Positions 1 through 12,102 of a stretch of 64,000 nt of DNA are shown here, one piece after another. This DNA is from Nonomuraea africana (GTDB lineage: Bacteria; Actinomycetota; Actinomycetes; Streptosporangiales; Streptosporangiaceae). The notes under the pieces were generated by a model, which was given only the letters and a program-made list of their open reading frames with translations, was not told where the DNA came from and ran no database searches. The stretch's first letter is position 1, and each line of letters opens with the position of its first letter. The position numbers and the translations under genes are program-made. The stretch lies in the NCBI RefSeq assembly GCF_014873535.1, contig NZ_JADBEF010000001.1, positions 9,238,001 to 9,302,000 on the forward strand, written 5' to 3'.

Positions 1-195
1 GAACTCGCTGCCGTTGATCGTGAAGGAGTACTGCGCGAAGTCGGGCTCCCTGCCGCCGCTCACCGCCCCGATGAGGGGTGTGACGAGGTCGGCCACGAGC
101 GCCTGGACGAGCCCGCTGAAGGTGGCTCCGACGATCACCGCGACGGCTAACTCGACGATGTTGCCTCTGAGAAGGAACTTCTTGAATCCACCCAT
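1..195 (-). CDS. mscL: Large-conductance mechanosensitive channel MscL, N-terminal part (runs off window)
   Basis: The 65 codons present begin MGGFKKFLLRGNIVELAVAV, the typical MscL N-terminal amphipathic helix followed by TM1 (about residues 14-42, ending near DLVTPLIG). The family forms a homopentameric inner-membrane pore that opens under membrane tension to release solutes on hypo-osmotic shock. The gene continues beyond position 1, so TM2 and the C-terminal helix are not seen. The ATG at 195 is the natural family start, although no strong Shine-Dalgarno precedes it. It is divergent from the trehalose operon, a possible osmoprotection link, but the spacing (181 bp) is unremarkable. Confidence 0.93.
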   Translation of the reverse strand, partial: MGGFKKFLLRGNIVELAVAVIVGATFSGLVQALVADLVTPLIGAVSGGREPDFAQYSFTINGSEF

Positions 196-376
196 GGCGC
201 TGGCACATTGCCGGGAAGGAGGACGGCAAACCTGGCCGCCATGCCATGTCACTGGCACCGGGAGCTTCTCGAGGTTGTGTGTGACCAGTCCGGGGTTATC
301 CAGGAGTCAGAAGTGGGCATCTAGGCAGCCGCTGCCTCCTGGGTGAACATGGGGGCCAGAGCGCAAGGGAGCCTCG

Positions 377-2399
<2,023 letters not shown>

Positions 2400-2407
<8 letters not shown>

Positions 2408-4460
2408 GCCGATCTCGACCTACCGGGTCCAGCTGACCCCCGACTTCGGCTTCGCCGAGGTGGCGGGGATCGCCCCCTACCTGCGCGACCTCGGCGTCAG
2501 TCATGTCTACCTGTCGCCGGTGCTGCAGGCGGTGCCGAACTCCCGGCACGGCTACGACGTCATCGACCACTCCAAGATCAGGGAGGAGTTCGGCGGGGCC
2601 AAGGGATTCCGCGAGATGGCCGAGGCGCTGGCCGCGCACGATCTGGCCGTCGTGGTGGACATCGTGCCCAACCACATGAACACCGCCAACGCGCAGTTCC
2701 TGTCCGTGCTCGAGGAGGGGGCGGCCTCGCCGTACGCGGACTGGTTCGACATCGAGTGGCGCGACGGCAAGGTGATCGTGCACCGCTTCGCCGACGACCT
2801 GCCGCAGTCGGAGCACTACACCGTCGTCGACTGGCGGGAGGGGCCCGGCTACCGGCGCTTCTTCGACGTCTCGTCGCTGATCGGGCTGCGCGTGGAGGAC
2901 CCCGCGGTGTTCTTCGCCACGCACGAGGTCATCTTCTGGCTGCTGGACGAGGGCCTGGTCGAGGGGTTGCGGGTGGACCACCCCGACGGGCTGGCCGACC
3001 CGCGACGCTACCTCGACATGCTGAGGGACAGGACCGGCGGCGTCTGGACGGTGGTGGAGAAGATCCTCATCGGCGACGAGCGGCTGCCGGGCGACTGGGC
3101 GTGCGACGGCACGACGGGCTACGACGCGCTCAACCGCGTCAACGGGCTGTTCGTCGACCCCGAGGGCAGGGCGCCGCTGGTCGAGCTGTTCACCCGGATG
3201 ACCGGGCAGGACGCCGACTACCACGCCGTGATGGCGCAGGCGAAGCGCGAGGTGATCGACCTGTTCTTCCGCTCCGAGGTCGATCGCCTGGCCCGCGTCG
3301 CGGGCGCCTCCGTCGAGGACCTCACCGACCTGCTGGTGCGGATGCCCGTCTACCGGGCCTACGTCACGCCGGGGGAGCCGGTGGATCCCCTGGCGCGCCA
3401 GATCGTGGAGTCGGCCGCGCCGAACCCCGAGACCGCGCGAGCCGTCCTGTACGGCTCGCCCGAGGCGATCATCCGCTTCCAGCAGACCTGCGGCCCCGTC
3501 ATGGCCAAGGGCGTGGAGGACACCGCGCTCTACCGCTGGTATCCGCTGGCCTGCCTGAACGAGGTGGGCGGCGAGCCCGACCGCTTCGGCGTGCCGGTGG
3601 CGGAGTTCCACGACTACTGCGCCGGCATGTCCCCCTTCACGATGACCACGCTGTCCACCCACGACACCAAACGCTCGGAGGACGTGCGCGCCCGCCTCCA
3701 GGTGCTGTCGGAGCTGCCCGCGGAGTGGGCGGAGGCGGTGCGCGGCTGGTCGGAGCAGGTGTCCTTCGACCCGCGCCTCGACTACCTGGCCTGGCAGACG
3801 CTCATGGCCGTCTGGCCGATCTCCGTGGAGCGCTTCACCGACTACCTGCTCAAGGCCGCGCGCGAGGCCAAGACCGCTACCTCGTGGGTCGCCCCCGACC
3901 CCGCCTACGAGGAGGGGCTGCGCGCCTTCGCCCGCAAGGCGGTCGAGCTGCCGATCGGCGACTTCACCGCCCTCGTCGACCGCCACGCCGTCGCCAACTC
4001 CCTCGGCCAGAAGCTGGTCCAGCTCATGATGCCGGGCGTGCCTGACGTCTACCAGGGCACCGAGCGGACCGACTTCTCCCTGGTCGACCCGGACAACCGG
4101 CGGCCCGTCACCTTCCCCTGCGCCGCCGACTCGCCGTGGGACGCGGCGAAGGTGCTGGTCACCACCCAGGCGCTGCGGCTGCGCCGCAGGCTCGGCCACG
4201 GCGCGCCGTACGAGCCGATGGCCGCGGAGGGCGAGGCCGCCGAGCACGCGATCGCCTTCGGCAGGGGGCGCGCGGTGGCCGTGGCGACCCGCCTGCCCGT
4301 ACGGCTGGCCGCCCGCGGCGGCTGGGGTGCGGCCTCGCTCGCCCTGCCCCACGGCAGCTGGCGAGACCTGCTGACCGGCGGCCTGTACAGCGGCCGCACC
4401 CCCCTCGCACACCTGCTCAGCCGCCACCCCGTCGCACTCCTGGAGAGACATGATCTTTGA
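2400..4460 (+). CDS. treY: Maltooligosyl trehalose synthase TreY (GH13_26)
   Basis: 686 aa. Intramolecular transglucosylation of the reducing-end alpha-1,4 link of a maltooligosaccharide to an alpha,alpha-1,1 link, giving maltooligosyl trehalose. The N-terminus STYRVQLTPDFGF is diagnostic for TreY. GH13 regions are present: DIVPNHMN, GLRVDHPDGL (nucleophile D193), VVEKIL (E220) and STHDTKRSEDVRARL (D422). The C-terminal part has the family LVQLMMPGVPDVYQGTE stretch. The GTG start at 2400 overlaps the glgX stop by 8 bp and the gene end overlaps treZ by 11 bp, so the three genes form one operon. Slightly shorter than many TreY proteins but with no missing motif. Confidence 0.95.
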
Positions 4461-6168
4461 GGTCTGGGCGCCCCGAGCGACCTCCATCGAGCTCTCACTG
4501 CCGGACAGCCGGCGGCCACTGCGACGCAGGGACAACGGCTGGTGGTCGGTGGAAGCGCCGGAGGCCGGCCACGGCACCGACTACCGCTACTTCGTCGACG
4601 GCCAGGGCCCCTACCCCGACCCCCGATCCCGCCGGCAGCCCGAAGGGATCTTCGGGCCCAGCCGCGTCTACGACCACGCCCGCTTCACCTGGAGCGACCA
4701 CGCGTGGACGGGCCGGGACCTGCGCGGCTCGATCATCTACGAGCTGCACGTGGGCACCTTCACGGCCGACGGCACCTTCGTCGCGGCGCTCGACCGCCTC
4801 GACCACCTGGTCGAGCTCGGCGTCGACTTCGTCGAGCTCATGCCGGTCGCCCCCGTGCCCGGCGGGCGCAACTGGGGCTACGACGGCGTCGACCTCTACG
4901 CGGTGAACGAGACCTACGGCGGGCCCGACGGGCTCAAGGAGTTCGTCGACGGCTGCCACCGCGCGGGCCTGGGCGTCATCCTCGACGTCGTCTACAACCA
5001 CCTCGGTCCCTCGGGCAACTTCCTGCATCCCTTCGGCCCGTACTTCTCGGGGCACGCGGGGAGCTTCTGGGGTGAGGCGGTGAACCTCGACGGGCCCGAC
5101 TCCGACGAGGTCAGGCGCTACTTCATCGGCAACGCGCTGCAGTGGCTGCGCGACTACCACATCGACGGGCTGCGGCTCGACGCCGTCCACGCCCTGCACG
5201 ACCGCCGCGCCGTCCACCTGCTGGCCGAACTGGCCGCCGAGGTGGACGCCCTGGCCTGCTCCGTGGGCCGGCCGCTGACGCTGATCGCCGAGTCGGACCT
5301 CAACGACCCGCGCATGATCACCCCGCTGGAGGCGGGCGGCCTGGGCATGACCGCGCAGTGGAACGACGACGTGCACCACGCGCTGCACACGGCCGTGTCG
5401 GGGGAGCGGCACGGCTACTACGCCGACTTCGCCTCGATGGAGGCGCTGGCCAAGGCCCTCACCAACGGCTTCGTCCACGACGGAGGCTACTCGAGCTTCC
5501 GCGGGCGCTCGCACGGGGCCCCTCCGCGCGGGATCCCCGGCTACCGCATGGTGTGCTGCCTGCAGAACCACGACCAGGTCGGCAACCGGCCCGCGGGTGA
5601 CCGGCTGCCGATGACCGCGCTGAAGCTGGGCGCGGGGCTCCTGCTGACCTCGCCGTTCACGCCCATGCTGTTCATGGGGGAGGAGTGGGGCGCGCGCACG
5701 CCGTTCCCGTTCTTCACCGACCACGTCGAGGCGGCGCTGCGCGAGGGCGAGGCCGAGCGCAGGGCGCGCGAGTTCGAGGGCTTCGGCTACGACTGGATCG
5801 CGCCGGACCCCTCGGACGAGGACACCTTCCTGCGCGCCAAGCTCGAATGGAGCGAGCTCAAGGACGAGGAGCACTGGTCGCTGCTGTGCTGGTACCGCGA
5901 TCTGATCGCGCTGCGCAAGGCCCTGCCCGAGCTCACCGACCCCCGCATGGACCGGGTGCGCGTCGAGTTCGACGAGGCCGCGCGATGGCTCAAGGTGCAT
6001 CGATCGTCACTGTGCGTGATGGTTAATTTTTGTCCGGATTCTGTGACGTTGACTGTTCCGATGGGGGCCGTTCTGCTGGCCTCTGATGAGGGTGTTACCG
6101 CAGGTAGAGACTGGATCAGACTGCCCGGTCAGACCCTCGTGATCTACCGGTCCGAGATGAACCCGTAA
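4450..6168 (+). CDS. treZ: Maltooligosyl trehalose trehalohydrolase TreZ (GH13_10)
   Basis: 572 aa. Hydrolyses maltooligosyl trehalose to release free trehalose, the last step of the TreY-TreZ route. An N-terminal CBM48-like domain (1-90) is followed by the GH13 barrel with DVVYNHLGPSGN, GLRLDAVHAL (nucleophile D244), AESDLNDPR (E281) and QNHDQVGNR (D375). The family sequence LLTSPFTPMLFMGEEW follows. The ATG lies inside the end of treY (11-bp overlap), so translation is coupled. No convincing terminator follows directly. Confidence 0.95.
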   Translation: MIFEVWAPRATSIELSLPDSRRPLRRRDNGWWSVEAPEAGHGTDYRYFVDGQGPYPDPRSRRQPEGIFGPSRVYDHARFTWSDHAWTGRDLRGSIIYELHVGTFTADGTFVAALDRLDHLVELGVDFVELMPVAPVPGGRNWGYDGVDLYAVNETYGGPDGLKEFVDGCHRAGLGVILDVVYNHLGPSGNFLHPFGPYFSGHAGSFWGEAVNLDGPDSDEVRRYFIGNALQWLRDYHIDGLRLDAVHALHDRRAVHLLAELAAEVDALACSVGRPLTLIAESDLNDPRMITPLEAGGLGMTAQWNDDVHHALHTAVSGERHGYYADFASMEALAKALTNGFVHDGGYSSFRGRSHGAPPRGIPGYRMVCCLQNHDQVGNRPAGDRLPMTALKLGAGLLLTSPFTPMLFMGEEWGARTPFPFFTDHVEAALREGEAERRAREFEGFGYDWIAPDPSDEDTFLRAKLEWSELKDEEHWSLLCWYRDLIALRKALPELTDPRMDRVRVEFDEAARWLKVHRSSLCVMVNFCPDSVTLTVPMGAVLLASDEGVTAGRDWIRLPGQTLVIYRSEMNP

Positions 6169-6293
6169 TACGGACAGCCCGATAACCTGCGACGTGCCGT
6201 CAAGCCCCTCTCAAGGGACGGTCACGGCTTTCTCGTCGCGGGGGCGACCCTTCCTTCAGGCTGCCCGGCCCCCGTTCGTCCGAACGGAGGGCA

Positions 6294-7271
6294 ATGGGCA
6301 AGTACCTGCTGCGCAGGCTGCTGTCGAGCGTCATCCTGGTGGCCATCGCCGCGAGTCTCGCGTACCTGCTGGCCGCCGGCAGCCTCAACCCTCGCGCCAA
6401 CTACACGGGCCGCCAGCCGCCCATCCCGGTGGGGGTCGTCGACAGCACGCTGAGCGAGTACAACCTCAACGACAAGACGCCCCTGCTCGAGCGGTACGGC
6501 ACCTGGGTGTCCGGCCTGGTCCGGGGCGACTTCGGCAAGACCTGGGACGGCGGCTCGGTCAACCAGCAGATGGGTCAGCGCGTGGGGGTGAGCCTGCGGC
6601 TGCTGCTGATCGGCACGCTGCTGGGATCCGCGCTCGGGGTCGCGGTGGGCGCCTTCGCCGCGATCAGGCAGTACCGCATCAGCGACAGAACGATCGGCGT
6701 GGCCTCGTTCGTCATCATGGCGGTGCCGGTCTTCGTGCTGGCGACGCTGCTGAGCATGGGCGCCACCGGGCTCAACAACGCCGTCGGCCACACGCTGATC
6801 GAGTACACCGGTGAGTACAACCCGGCGCTCAGCGGCATCGACGAGCTGCTCAACAGGCTCAACCACCTGATCCTGCCGACGATCTCGCTCTGTCTCGGGC
6901 AGATCGCCTTCTACAGCCGCATCCAGCGCAACATGATGCTGGACGTGCTCGGCCAGGACTTCGTCCGCACCGCGCAGGCCAAGGGCCTCAGCCGCAGGAC
7001 GGCGCTGGTCAAGCACGCGCTGCGCACCGCCCTCGTGCCCGCGGCGACCTACTTCGCCTTCGCCTTCGGCACGATGCTGACGGGGGCCACCTTCACCGAG
7101 AAGATCTTCGGCTGGCACGGCATGGGCGAGTGGCTGGTGGACTCCATCCAGCACAACGACACCAACGCCGTCGCGGCCGTCGCCCTGTTCGCCGCCGTCT
7201 GCGTGCTCGTGGCAGGGGTCCTGTCCGACCTGCTCGTCGCGGCGCTCGACCCGAGAGTGCGGGTGAGCTAG
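6294..7271 (+). CDS. Peptide-type ABC transporter permease, DppB/OppB family
   Basis: 325-aa polytopic membrane protein. It starts MGKYLLRRLLSSVILVAIAA, the usual DppB N-terminal helix, then has a periplasmic loop and a BPD_transp_1 core with the ATPase-contact motif around QDFVRTAQAKGLS (about 221-233). The C-terminus ends DPRVRVS, as is typical. GGAGGGCA precedes the ATG. Two bases separate it from the next permease. With the DppC-, ATPase- and binding-protein genes that follow it forms a complete oligopeptide/dipeptide importer operon. Substrate cannot be told from sequence. Confidence 0.92.
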   Translation: MGKYLLRRLLSSVILVAIAASLAYLLAAGSLNPRANYTGRQPPIPVGVVDSTLSEYNLNDKTPLLERYGTWVSGLVRGDFGKTWDGGSVNQQMGQRVGVSLRLLLIGTLLGSALGVAVGAFAAIRQYRISDRTIGVASFVIMAVPVFVLATLLSMGATGLNNAVGHTLIEYTGEYNPALSGIDELLNRLNHLILPTISLCLGQIAFYSRIQRNMMLDVLGQDFVRTAQAKGLSRRTALVKHALRTALVPAATYFAFAFGTMLTGATFTEKIFGWHGMGEWLVDSIQHNDTNAVAAVALFAAVCVLVAGVLSDLLVAALDPRVRVS

Positions 7272-7273
7272 AC

Positions 7274-8116
7274 ATGCGTTCCAAGGTCGTCCTGCGCCGG
7301 GTGATGGCCAAGCCGCAGGTCGTCGTCGGCCTGGTCGGTGTGCTGGCGCTGCTCGCGCTGGCCTACCTCGGCCCTCTCTTCGGCCAGTACCACTGGGAGA
7401 AGAAGGACTTCACCGCCTTTCTCACGCCGCCCGGCGCCGACCACTGGTGGGGCACCACCCAGATCGGCCAGGACATGTTCGCGGTGACGCTGCGCGGCAT
7501 GCAGAAGTCGATCCTCATCGGCTTCCTGGTCGCGCTCATCTCCACCGGTCTGGCCGCGCTCGTCGGAGCCTTCGCCGGCTACTTCGGCGGCAAGCTCGAC
7601 AAGATCCTCATGTGGGGCACCGACCTGTTGCTCGTCCTGCCGAGCTTCCTGATCATCGCGGTCATCTCGCCACGGCTGGAGAGCGGCAGCTGGCTGATGT
7701 TCGTCGTGCTGCTGGCCGCCTTCTCCTGGATGATCACCTCGCGCGTCGTCAGGAGCATGACGCTCTCCCTGCGCGAGCGGGAGTACGTGCTCGCCGCGCG
7801 CTACATGGGCATCCCCGACTGGAAGATCATTTTCCGGCACGTGGTCCCGAACATGTCGTCCCTGCTGATCATCGACGCCACCATGAACGTGAGCGGCGCG
7901 ATCATCGGCGAGACCGCGCTGTCGTACTTCGGGTTCGGCGTCAGGCCGCCGGACGTGTCGCTCGGCACGCTGATCTCGGCGGGCGGCGGGAGCACGGCGA
8001 TCAGCTACCCGTGGCTGTTCCTCTTCCCCGCCGGCCTGCTGGTCCTGCTGGTCCTGTTCATCAACCTCATCGGCGACGGACTGCGCGACGCCCTCGACCC
8101 GGGGAGCACCTCATGA
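7274..8116 (+). CDS. Peptide-type ABC transporter permease, DppC/OppC family
   Basis: 280 aa, second inner-membrane subunit of the importer. N-terminal cytoplasmic stretch with TM1 (about 17-38), then the DppC periplasmic segment ending HWWGTTQIGQDMF, which is a family hallmark. The permease core has the EAA-like loop REREYVLAARYMGI. The C-terminus is LIGDGLRDALDPG. The ATG at 7274 follows the dppB-like stop by 2 bp. Longer upstream in-frame sequence belongs to the overlapping permease gene. The stop overlaps the ATPase start (ATGA). Confidence 0.92.
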   Translation: MRSKVVLRRVMAKPQVVVGLVGVLALLALAYLGPLFGQYHWEKKDFTAFLTPPGADHWWGTTQIGQDMFAVTLRGMQKSILIGFLVALISTGLAALVGAFAGYFGGKLDKILMWGTDLLLVLPSFLIIAVISPRLESGSWLMFVVLLAAFSWMITSRVVRSMTLSLREREYVLAARYMGIPDWKIIFRHVVPNMSSLLIIDATMNVSGAIIGETALSYFGFGVRPPDVSLGTLISAGGGSTAISYPWLFLFPAGLLVLLVLFINLIGDGLRDALDPGSTS

Positions 8117-10143
8117 CGATCCTCGAGGTGAACGACCTCACCGTGACCTTCCGCGGCGGCGTCAAGGCCGTCAGGGGCGTCTCCTACCAGGTCGGCAGGG
8201 GCGAGGTCCTCGGCATCGTGGGCGAGTCGGGCTCGGGCAAGTCGGTGACCTCGCTGGCCGTGATGGGCCTGCTGCCGGCCGGCGCGGAGGTCACCGGCTC
8301 GGTCAAGCTGCACGGCCAGGAGCTGCTCGGCATGCCGGAGCAGGAGATCCTCAAGCGGCGCGGCAAGTCGATCAGCATGATCTTCCAGGATCCGCTGTCG
8401 GCGTTCACGCCCGTCTACACGATCGGCAACCAGATCGCGGAGGCGGTCCGCGTCCACCAGAAGGTCTCCACGGAGCAGGCCGCCAGGCAGGCGGTCGAGC
8501 TGCTGGAACTGGTCGGCATCCCGCACCCCGACGTGCGCGCCAAGGCCTTTCCGCACGAGTTCTCCGGCGGCATGCGGCAGCGCGCTATGATCGCGATGGC
8601 CATCGCCAACGACCCCGACGTGCTGATCTGCGACGAGCCCACCACCGCGCTCGACGTCACCATCCAGGCGCAGGTGCTCGAAGTGCTCAAGACCGCGCAG
8701 AAGGAGACCGGCGCGGGCATCGTCATGATCACCCACGATCTCGGCGTGGTGGCGGGGCTGGCCGACAGGGTGCTGGTGATGTACGCCGGCAAGCCGGTCG
8801 AGCAGGGCACGGTCGAGGAGATCTACTACGAGCCGCGCATGCCGTACACGATGGGGCTGCTGGCCTCGATCCCGCGGCTCGACCAGGACAGCCAGCGCCT
8901 GGTGCCCATCGAGGGCAGCCCGCCCTCGCCCGCGGCGCTGCCGCCCGGCTGCCCGTTCGCGCCGCGCTGCCCGCTGAAGGTGGCCGCCTGCGACGACGCC
9001 GAGCCCGAGCTCGTCGAGGTGGGGGAGCGCAGGATCGCGTGCATCCGCTCGCACGAGATCGACCTGAAGAAGCTCAGGGGCGTCGACGTCTTCCCCGCGC
9101 CCGAGATCGTCGCCGCGCGCGCCCAGGGCACGCGCAGCCGCGAGACCGTGCTCGAACTCGACGACCTCGTCAGGCACTACCCGCTGATGAAGGGCGCGGT
9201 GTTCAAGCGCCGCGTCGGCACCGTGCACGCCGTGGACGGCATCAGCTTCGACATCGCCAGAGGCGAGACCCTCGCGCTGGTGGGGGAGTCCGGCTGCGGC
9301 AAGACCACCACGCTCCAGCAGATCATGCAGCTGGAGGCCGCCCAGGGTGGCAGGGTCGTGGTGTTCGGCAAGGACAGCGGCGCGCTGACCAAGGCCGAGC
9401 GCAAGGAGCTCCGCCGCGACCTGCAGATCGTCTTCCAGGACCCGATGGCCGCGCTCGACCCGCGCATGCCGGTCGGCGACATCCTCGCCGAGCCGCTGCG
9501 CGCCCACGGGCACAAGGACGTCAAGGGCCGCGTCGCCGAACTGCTCGACCTCGTCGGCCTCGACGCCTCCTACGCCGAGCGATACCCCCAGCACTTCTCC
9601 GGCGGGCAGCGCCAGCGCATCGGCATCGCCCGCGCGCTGGCGCTGGAGCCCAAGCTGATCGTCCTCGACGAGCCGGTCTCCGCGCTCGACGTGTCGATCC
9701 AGGCCGGCGTCATCAACCTGCTGGAGGACCTCAAGGCCAGGCTCGGCCTGTCGTACCTGTTCGTCGCCCACGACCTGTCCGTGGTCCGCCACCTGGCCGA
9801 CCGCGTCGCGGTGATGTACCTCGGCAAGATCGTGGAGATCGGCACCGTGGCCGAGGTGTACGGCACGCCCGCCCACCCCTACACCAGGGCGCTGATGTCG
9901 GCCATCCCGCTGCCCGACCCCAGGCTGGAGCGCTCGCGCCGCAGGATCATCCTCGAAGGCGACCTGCCCAGTCCCGCGCAGCCCCCCACGGGCTGCCGCT
10001 TCCATACCCGCTGCCCCAAGCGCGCCCTGCTCCCCGAGCCCGAGCGCGCCAGGTGCGTGGCCGAAGAACCCCCCGTTGTACGGCTGGCGCACGCCGACGA
10101 TCACGGCGCCGCCTGCCACTATCCCGAAGTGAGGAACTCGTGA
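8113..10143 (+). CDS. Fused double ATPase of peptide ABC importer (DppD-DppF fusion)
   Basis: 676 aa with two complete ABC domains, so both nucleotide-binding subunits are encoded in one chain. Half 1 (about 1-310): Walker A GESGSGKS (38-45), signature FSGGMRQR, Walker B VLICDEPTTALD. An oligopeptide-transporter C-terminal motif with clustered Cys (GCPFAPRCPLK) follows; such cysteines bind Fe-S or metal in some family members. Half 2 (about 340-676): GESGCGKTT, FSGGQRQR, LIVLDEPVSALD and a second Cys motif (GCRFHTRCPK). Overlaps ATGA with the permease and GTGA with the binding-protein gene. Confidence 0.93.
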   Translation: MTILEVNDLTVTFRGGVKAVRGVSYQVGRGEVLGIVGESGSGKSVTSLAVMGLLPAGAEVTGSVKLHGQELLGMPEQEILKRRGKSISMIFQDPLSAFTPVYTIGNQIAEAVRVHQKVSTEQAARQAVELLELVGIPHPDVRAKAFPHEFSGGMRQRAMIAMAIANDPDVLICDEPTTALDVTIQAQVLEVLKTAQKETGAGIVMITHDLGVVAGLADRVLVMYAGKPVEQGTVEEIYYEPRMPYTMGLLASIPRLDQDSQRLVPIEGSPPSPAALPPGCPFAPRCPLKVAACDDAEPELVEVGERRIACIRSHEIDLKKLRGVDVFPAPEIVAARAQGTRSRETVLELDDLVRHYPLMKGAVFKRRVGTVHAVDGISFDIARGETLALVGESGCGKTTTLQQIMQLEAAQGGRVVVFGKDSGALTKAERKELRRDLQIVFQDPMAALDPRMPVGDILAEPLRAHGHKDVKGRVAELLDLVGLDASYAERYPQHFSGGQRQRIGIARALALEPKLIVLDEPVSALDVSIQAGVINLLEDLKARLGLSYLFVAHDLSVVRHLADRVAVMYLGKIVEIGTVAEVYGTPAHPYTRALMSAIPLPDPRLERSRRRIILEGDLPSPAQPPTGCRFHTRCPKRALLPEPERARCVAEEPPVVRLAHADDHGAACHYPEVRNS

Positions 10144-11852
10144 AGGTTGTTGGCTACAAGGCCGCCGCTGGAGCGGCCCTGCTGGCTCTCGCCCTCGCCG
10201 CCTGCGGTGGCGGGTCGGACAAGCCCGCCGCCGGTACTGCCGAAGGCGCCAAGGCCGCTCAGGAGCAGGCCGCCGCGCTCCCCGGTAGCGCGACCAACCC
10301 GGTCGCCTACGACCAGGTCAAGGACGGCGGCACCATCACCCTCGCGCTGTCCCAGTGGCACCAGCAGTGGAACTACAACCAGGTGAACGGCACGCACGCG
10401 GACGTCTCCGACGTCTACGACGCCATCATGCCGTCCATCTACGAGGCCAACGACAAGGCCGAGCTGGTCAACAACCCGGACTTCGTCACCGAGTGGAAGC
10501 TGGAGCTGAAGGGCGACAAGCAGGTCGTCACCTACAAGCTCAACGACAAGGCCACGTGGTCCGACGGCACGCCGATCACCTACAAGGACTACGTCGCCCA
10601 GTGGAAGGCGCTCAACGGCTCGGACGATAAGTTCCAGGTCTCCTCGACCGACGGCTACGACCGCGTCGAGTCGGTGGAGAAGGGCGCGACCGACCACGAT
10701 GTCGTCGTGACCTTCTCCAAGCAGTACCCCGACTGGCAGGGCATGTTCTCCCCCCTCGCCCCCGCCTCCACGAACTCCGACGCCACCGCGTTCAACAAGT
10801 CCTGGATCGACAAGATCCCGGTCACCGCGGGTCCGTTCAAGGTCGAGAAGATGGACCAGACCACCAAGACCATCACGCTCGTCCGTGACGACAAGTGGTG
10901 GGGCCAGAAGGCCAAGCTGGACAAGGTGATCTTCCGCGCGCTCGACTCGGGCGCCACGGTCAACGCCTTCGCCAACGGCGAGCTCGACGCGATGGAGATC
11001 GCGCCCAGCGCCGCCGACCTCAAGCGCGCCAAGGCCGTCGCCGACGTCGACATCCGCAAGGCCGCCGCGCCCAACTGGCGGCACCTCACCGTCAACGGCT
11101 CGGCCCCGAACCTGACCGACAAGTCGGTCCGCCAGGCCGTCCTGCTGGGCATCAACCGCGAGGCCATCACCCAGTCGGACCTCAAGGACCTCGACTGGCC
11201 GGTGCAGGTGCTCAACAACCACCTGTACATGAACACCCACAAGGGCTACGTCGACAACTCGGGTGAGCTGGGCACGTACAACCCCGAGAAGGCCAAGCAG
11301 CTGCTCGACGCGGCCGGGTGGAAGATGCAGGGTGAGTACCGCGCGAAGGACGGCAAGGAGCTCGAGCTGCGCTTCATCGTCCCCGCGACCCTCCCGCTGG
11401 CCAAGCAGGAGGGCGAGCTGACCCAGGCGATGCTCAAGGACGTCGGCGTCAGGGTCAAGATCGTGCCGGTTCCCGACGACAAGTTCTTCGACGACTACGT
11501 CACGCCGGGCAACTTCGACCTGGTGCCGTTCTCGTGGATCGGCACGCCGTTCCCGAACGGCGCGCTGCCCCAGATCTACAAGCAGCCGACGAGCAAGGAC
11601 AACTTCGGCAGCAACTTCCCGCGCATCGGCTCGCCCGAGCTCGACACGCTGATCGAGCAGGCGGCGGGCGAGATGGACCCGGCGAAGTACATCGAGCTGG
11701 GCAACCAGGCCGACAAGCTGATCTGGGACGAGGTGCACACGATCCCGCTGTACCAGCGTCCGAGCATCTTCGCCACCAAGAAGACGCTGGCCAACTACGG
11801 CGCTTTCGGCTTCGCGACGAAGGACTGGAGCGCGGTCGGCTTCACCAAGTAA
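10140..11852 (+). CDS. Peptide-binding lipoprotein (SBP family 5)
   Basis: 570 aa. Cationic N-terminus, hydrophobic stretch and lipobox LAAC (Cys22) indicate a lipoprotein anchored outside the membrane. The body is an SBP_bac_5 domain (about 75-480) with the family features ATWSDGTPITYKDYVAQWK and AVLLGINREAI. It captures peptides or related ligands and delivers them to the permeases encoded upstream. The GTG start overlaps the fused-ATPase stop (GTGA). Here the binding protein is the last gene of its operon, followed by a hairpin at 11868-11902. Ligand unknown. Confidence 0.92.
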   Translation: MKVVGYKAAAGAALLALALAACGGGSDKPAAGTAEGAKAAQEQAAALPGSATNPVAYDQVKDGGTITLALSQWHQQWNYNQVNGTHADVSDVYDAIMPSIYEANDKAELVNNPDFVTEWKLELKGDKQVVTYKLNDKATWSDGTPITYKDYVAQWKALNGSDDKFQVSSTDGYDRVESVEKGATDHDVVVTFSKQYPDWQGMFSPLAPASTNSDATAFNKSWIDKIPVTAGPFKVEKMDQTTKTITLVRDDKWWGQKAKLDKVIFRALDSGATVNAFANGELDAMEIAPSAADLKRAKAVADVDIRKAAAPNWRHLTVNGSAPNLTDKSVRQAVLLGINREAITQSDLKDLDWPVQVLNNHLYMNTHKGYVDNSGELGTYNPEKAKQLLDAAGWKMQGEYRAKDGKELELRFIVPATLPLAKQEGELTQAMLKDVGVRVKIVPVPDDKFFDDYVTPGNFDLVPFSWIGTPFPNGALPQIYKQPTSKDNFGSNFPRIGSPELDTLIEQAAGEMDPAKYIELGNQADKLIWDEVHTIPLYQRPSIFATKKTLANYGAFGFATKDWSAVGFTK

Positions 11853-11867
11853 CCGCCGCCCCCACAG

Positions 11868-11902
11868 GACAGGCCCTCGCCCACCAAGGCGGGGGCTTGT
11901 CC
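11868..11902 (+). terminator. Hairpin after plus-strand peptide ABC operon
   Basis: Arms 11868-11882 (GGACAGGCCCTCGCC) and 11888-11902 pair at 13 of 15 positions with a 5-nt loop, starting 15 bp after the binding-protein stop. No clear U-tract, as usual in actinobacteria. Confidence 0.7.
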
Positions 11903-12000
11903 CGTCTCTGACCGCACCCTCTTCGACCCCTCACGCCCTTCCCCGGCTTCCCCGAAAGAACCCAGCCCCCGACTTCCCTGAAAGAAGCCCGGCTTCCGGC

Positions 12001-12057
12001 CAACGGAAAGGCCCCGAGGCGTCCCCCAAAGGAGGCTTGGCCCTCCGGCAACGGAAA
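12001..12057. repeat. Short duplicated element, CCGGC-AACGGAAAGGCCCC
   Basis: The element around CGGAAAGGCCCC occurs near 12005 and again near 12053, one copy on each side of an unrelated spacer. A similar pair, TTCCCCGAAAGAA / TTCCCTGAAAGAA, lies near 11948-11985. The convergent intergenic space therefore appears to be built from small duplications. Function unknown; one copy forms an arm of the adjacent terminator. Confidence 0.4.
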
Positions 12058-12088
12058 GGCCCCCGCAGGTCGGAAACCGGCGGGGGCC
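12058..12088 (-). terminator. Hairpin terminator for minus-strand peptide ABC operon
   Basis: Arms GGCCCCCGC (12058-12066) and GCGGGGGCC (12080-12088) pair perfectly, located 14 bp beyond the stop of the last ATPase gene of the minus operon. It separates the two convergent transporter operons. Confidence 0.7.
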
Positions 12089-12102
12089 CGAGAACCAGAA
12101 GG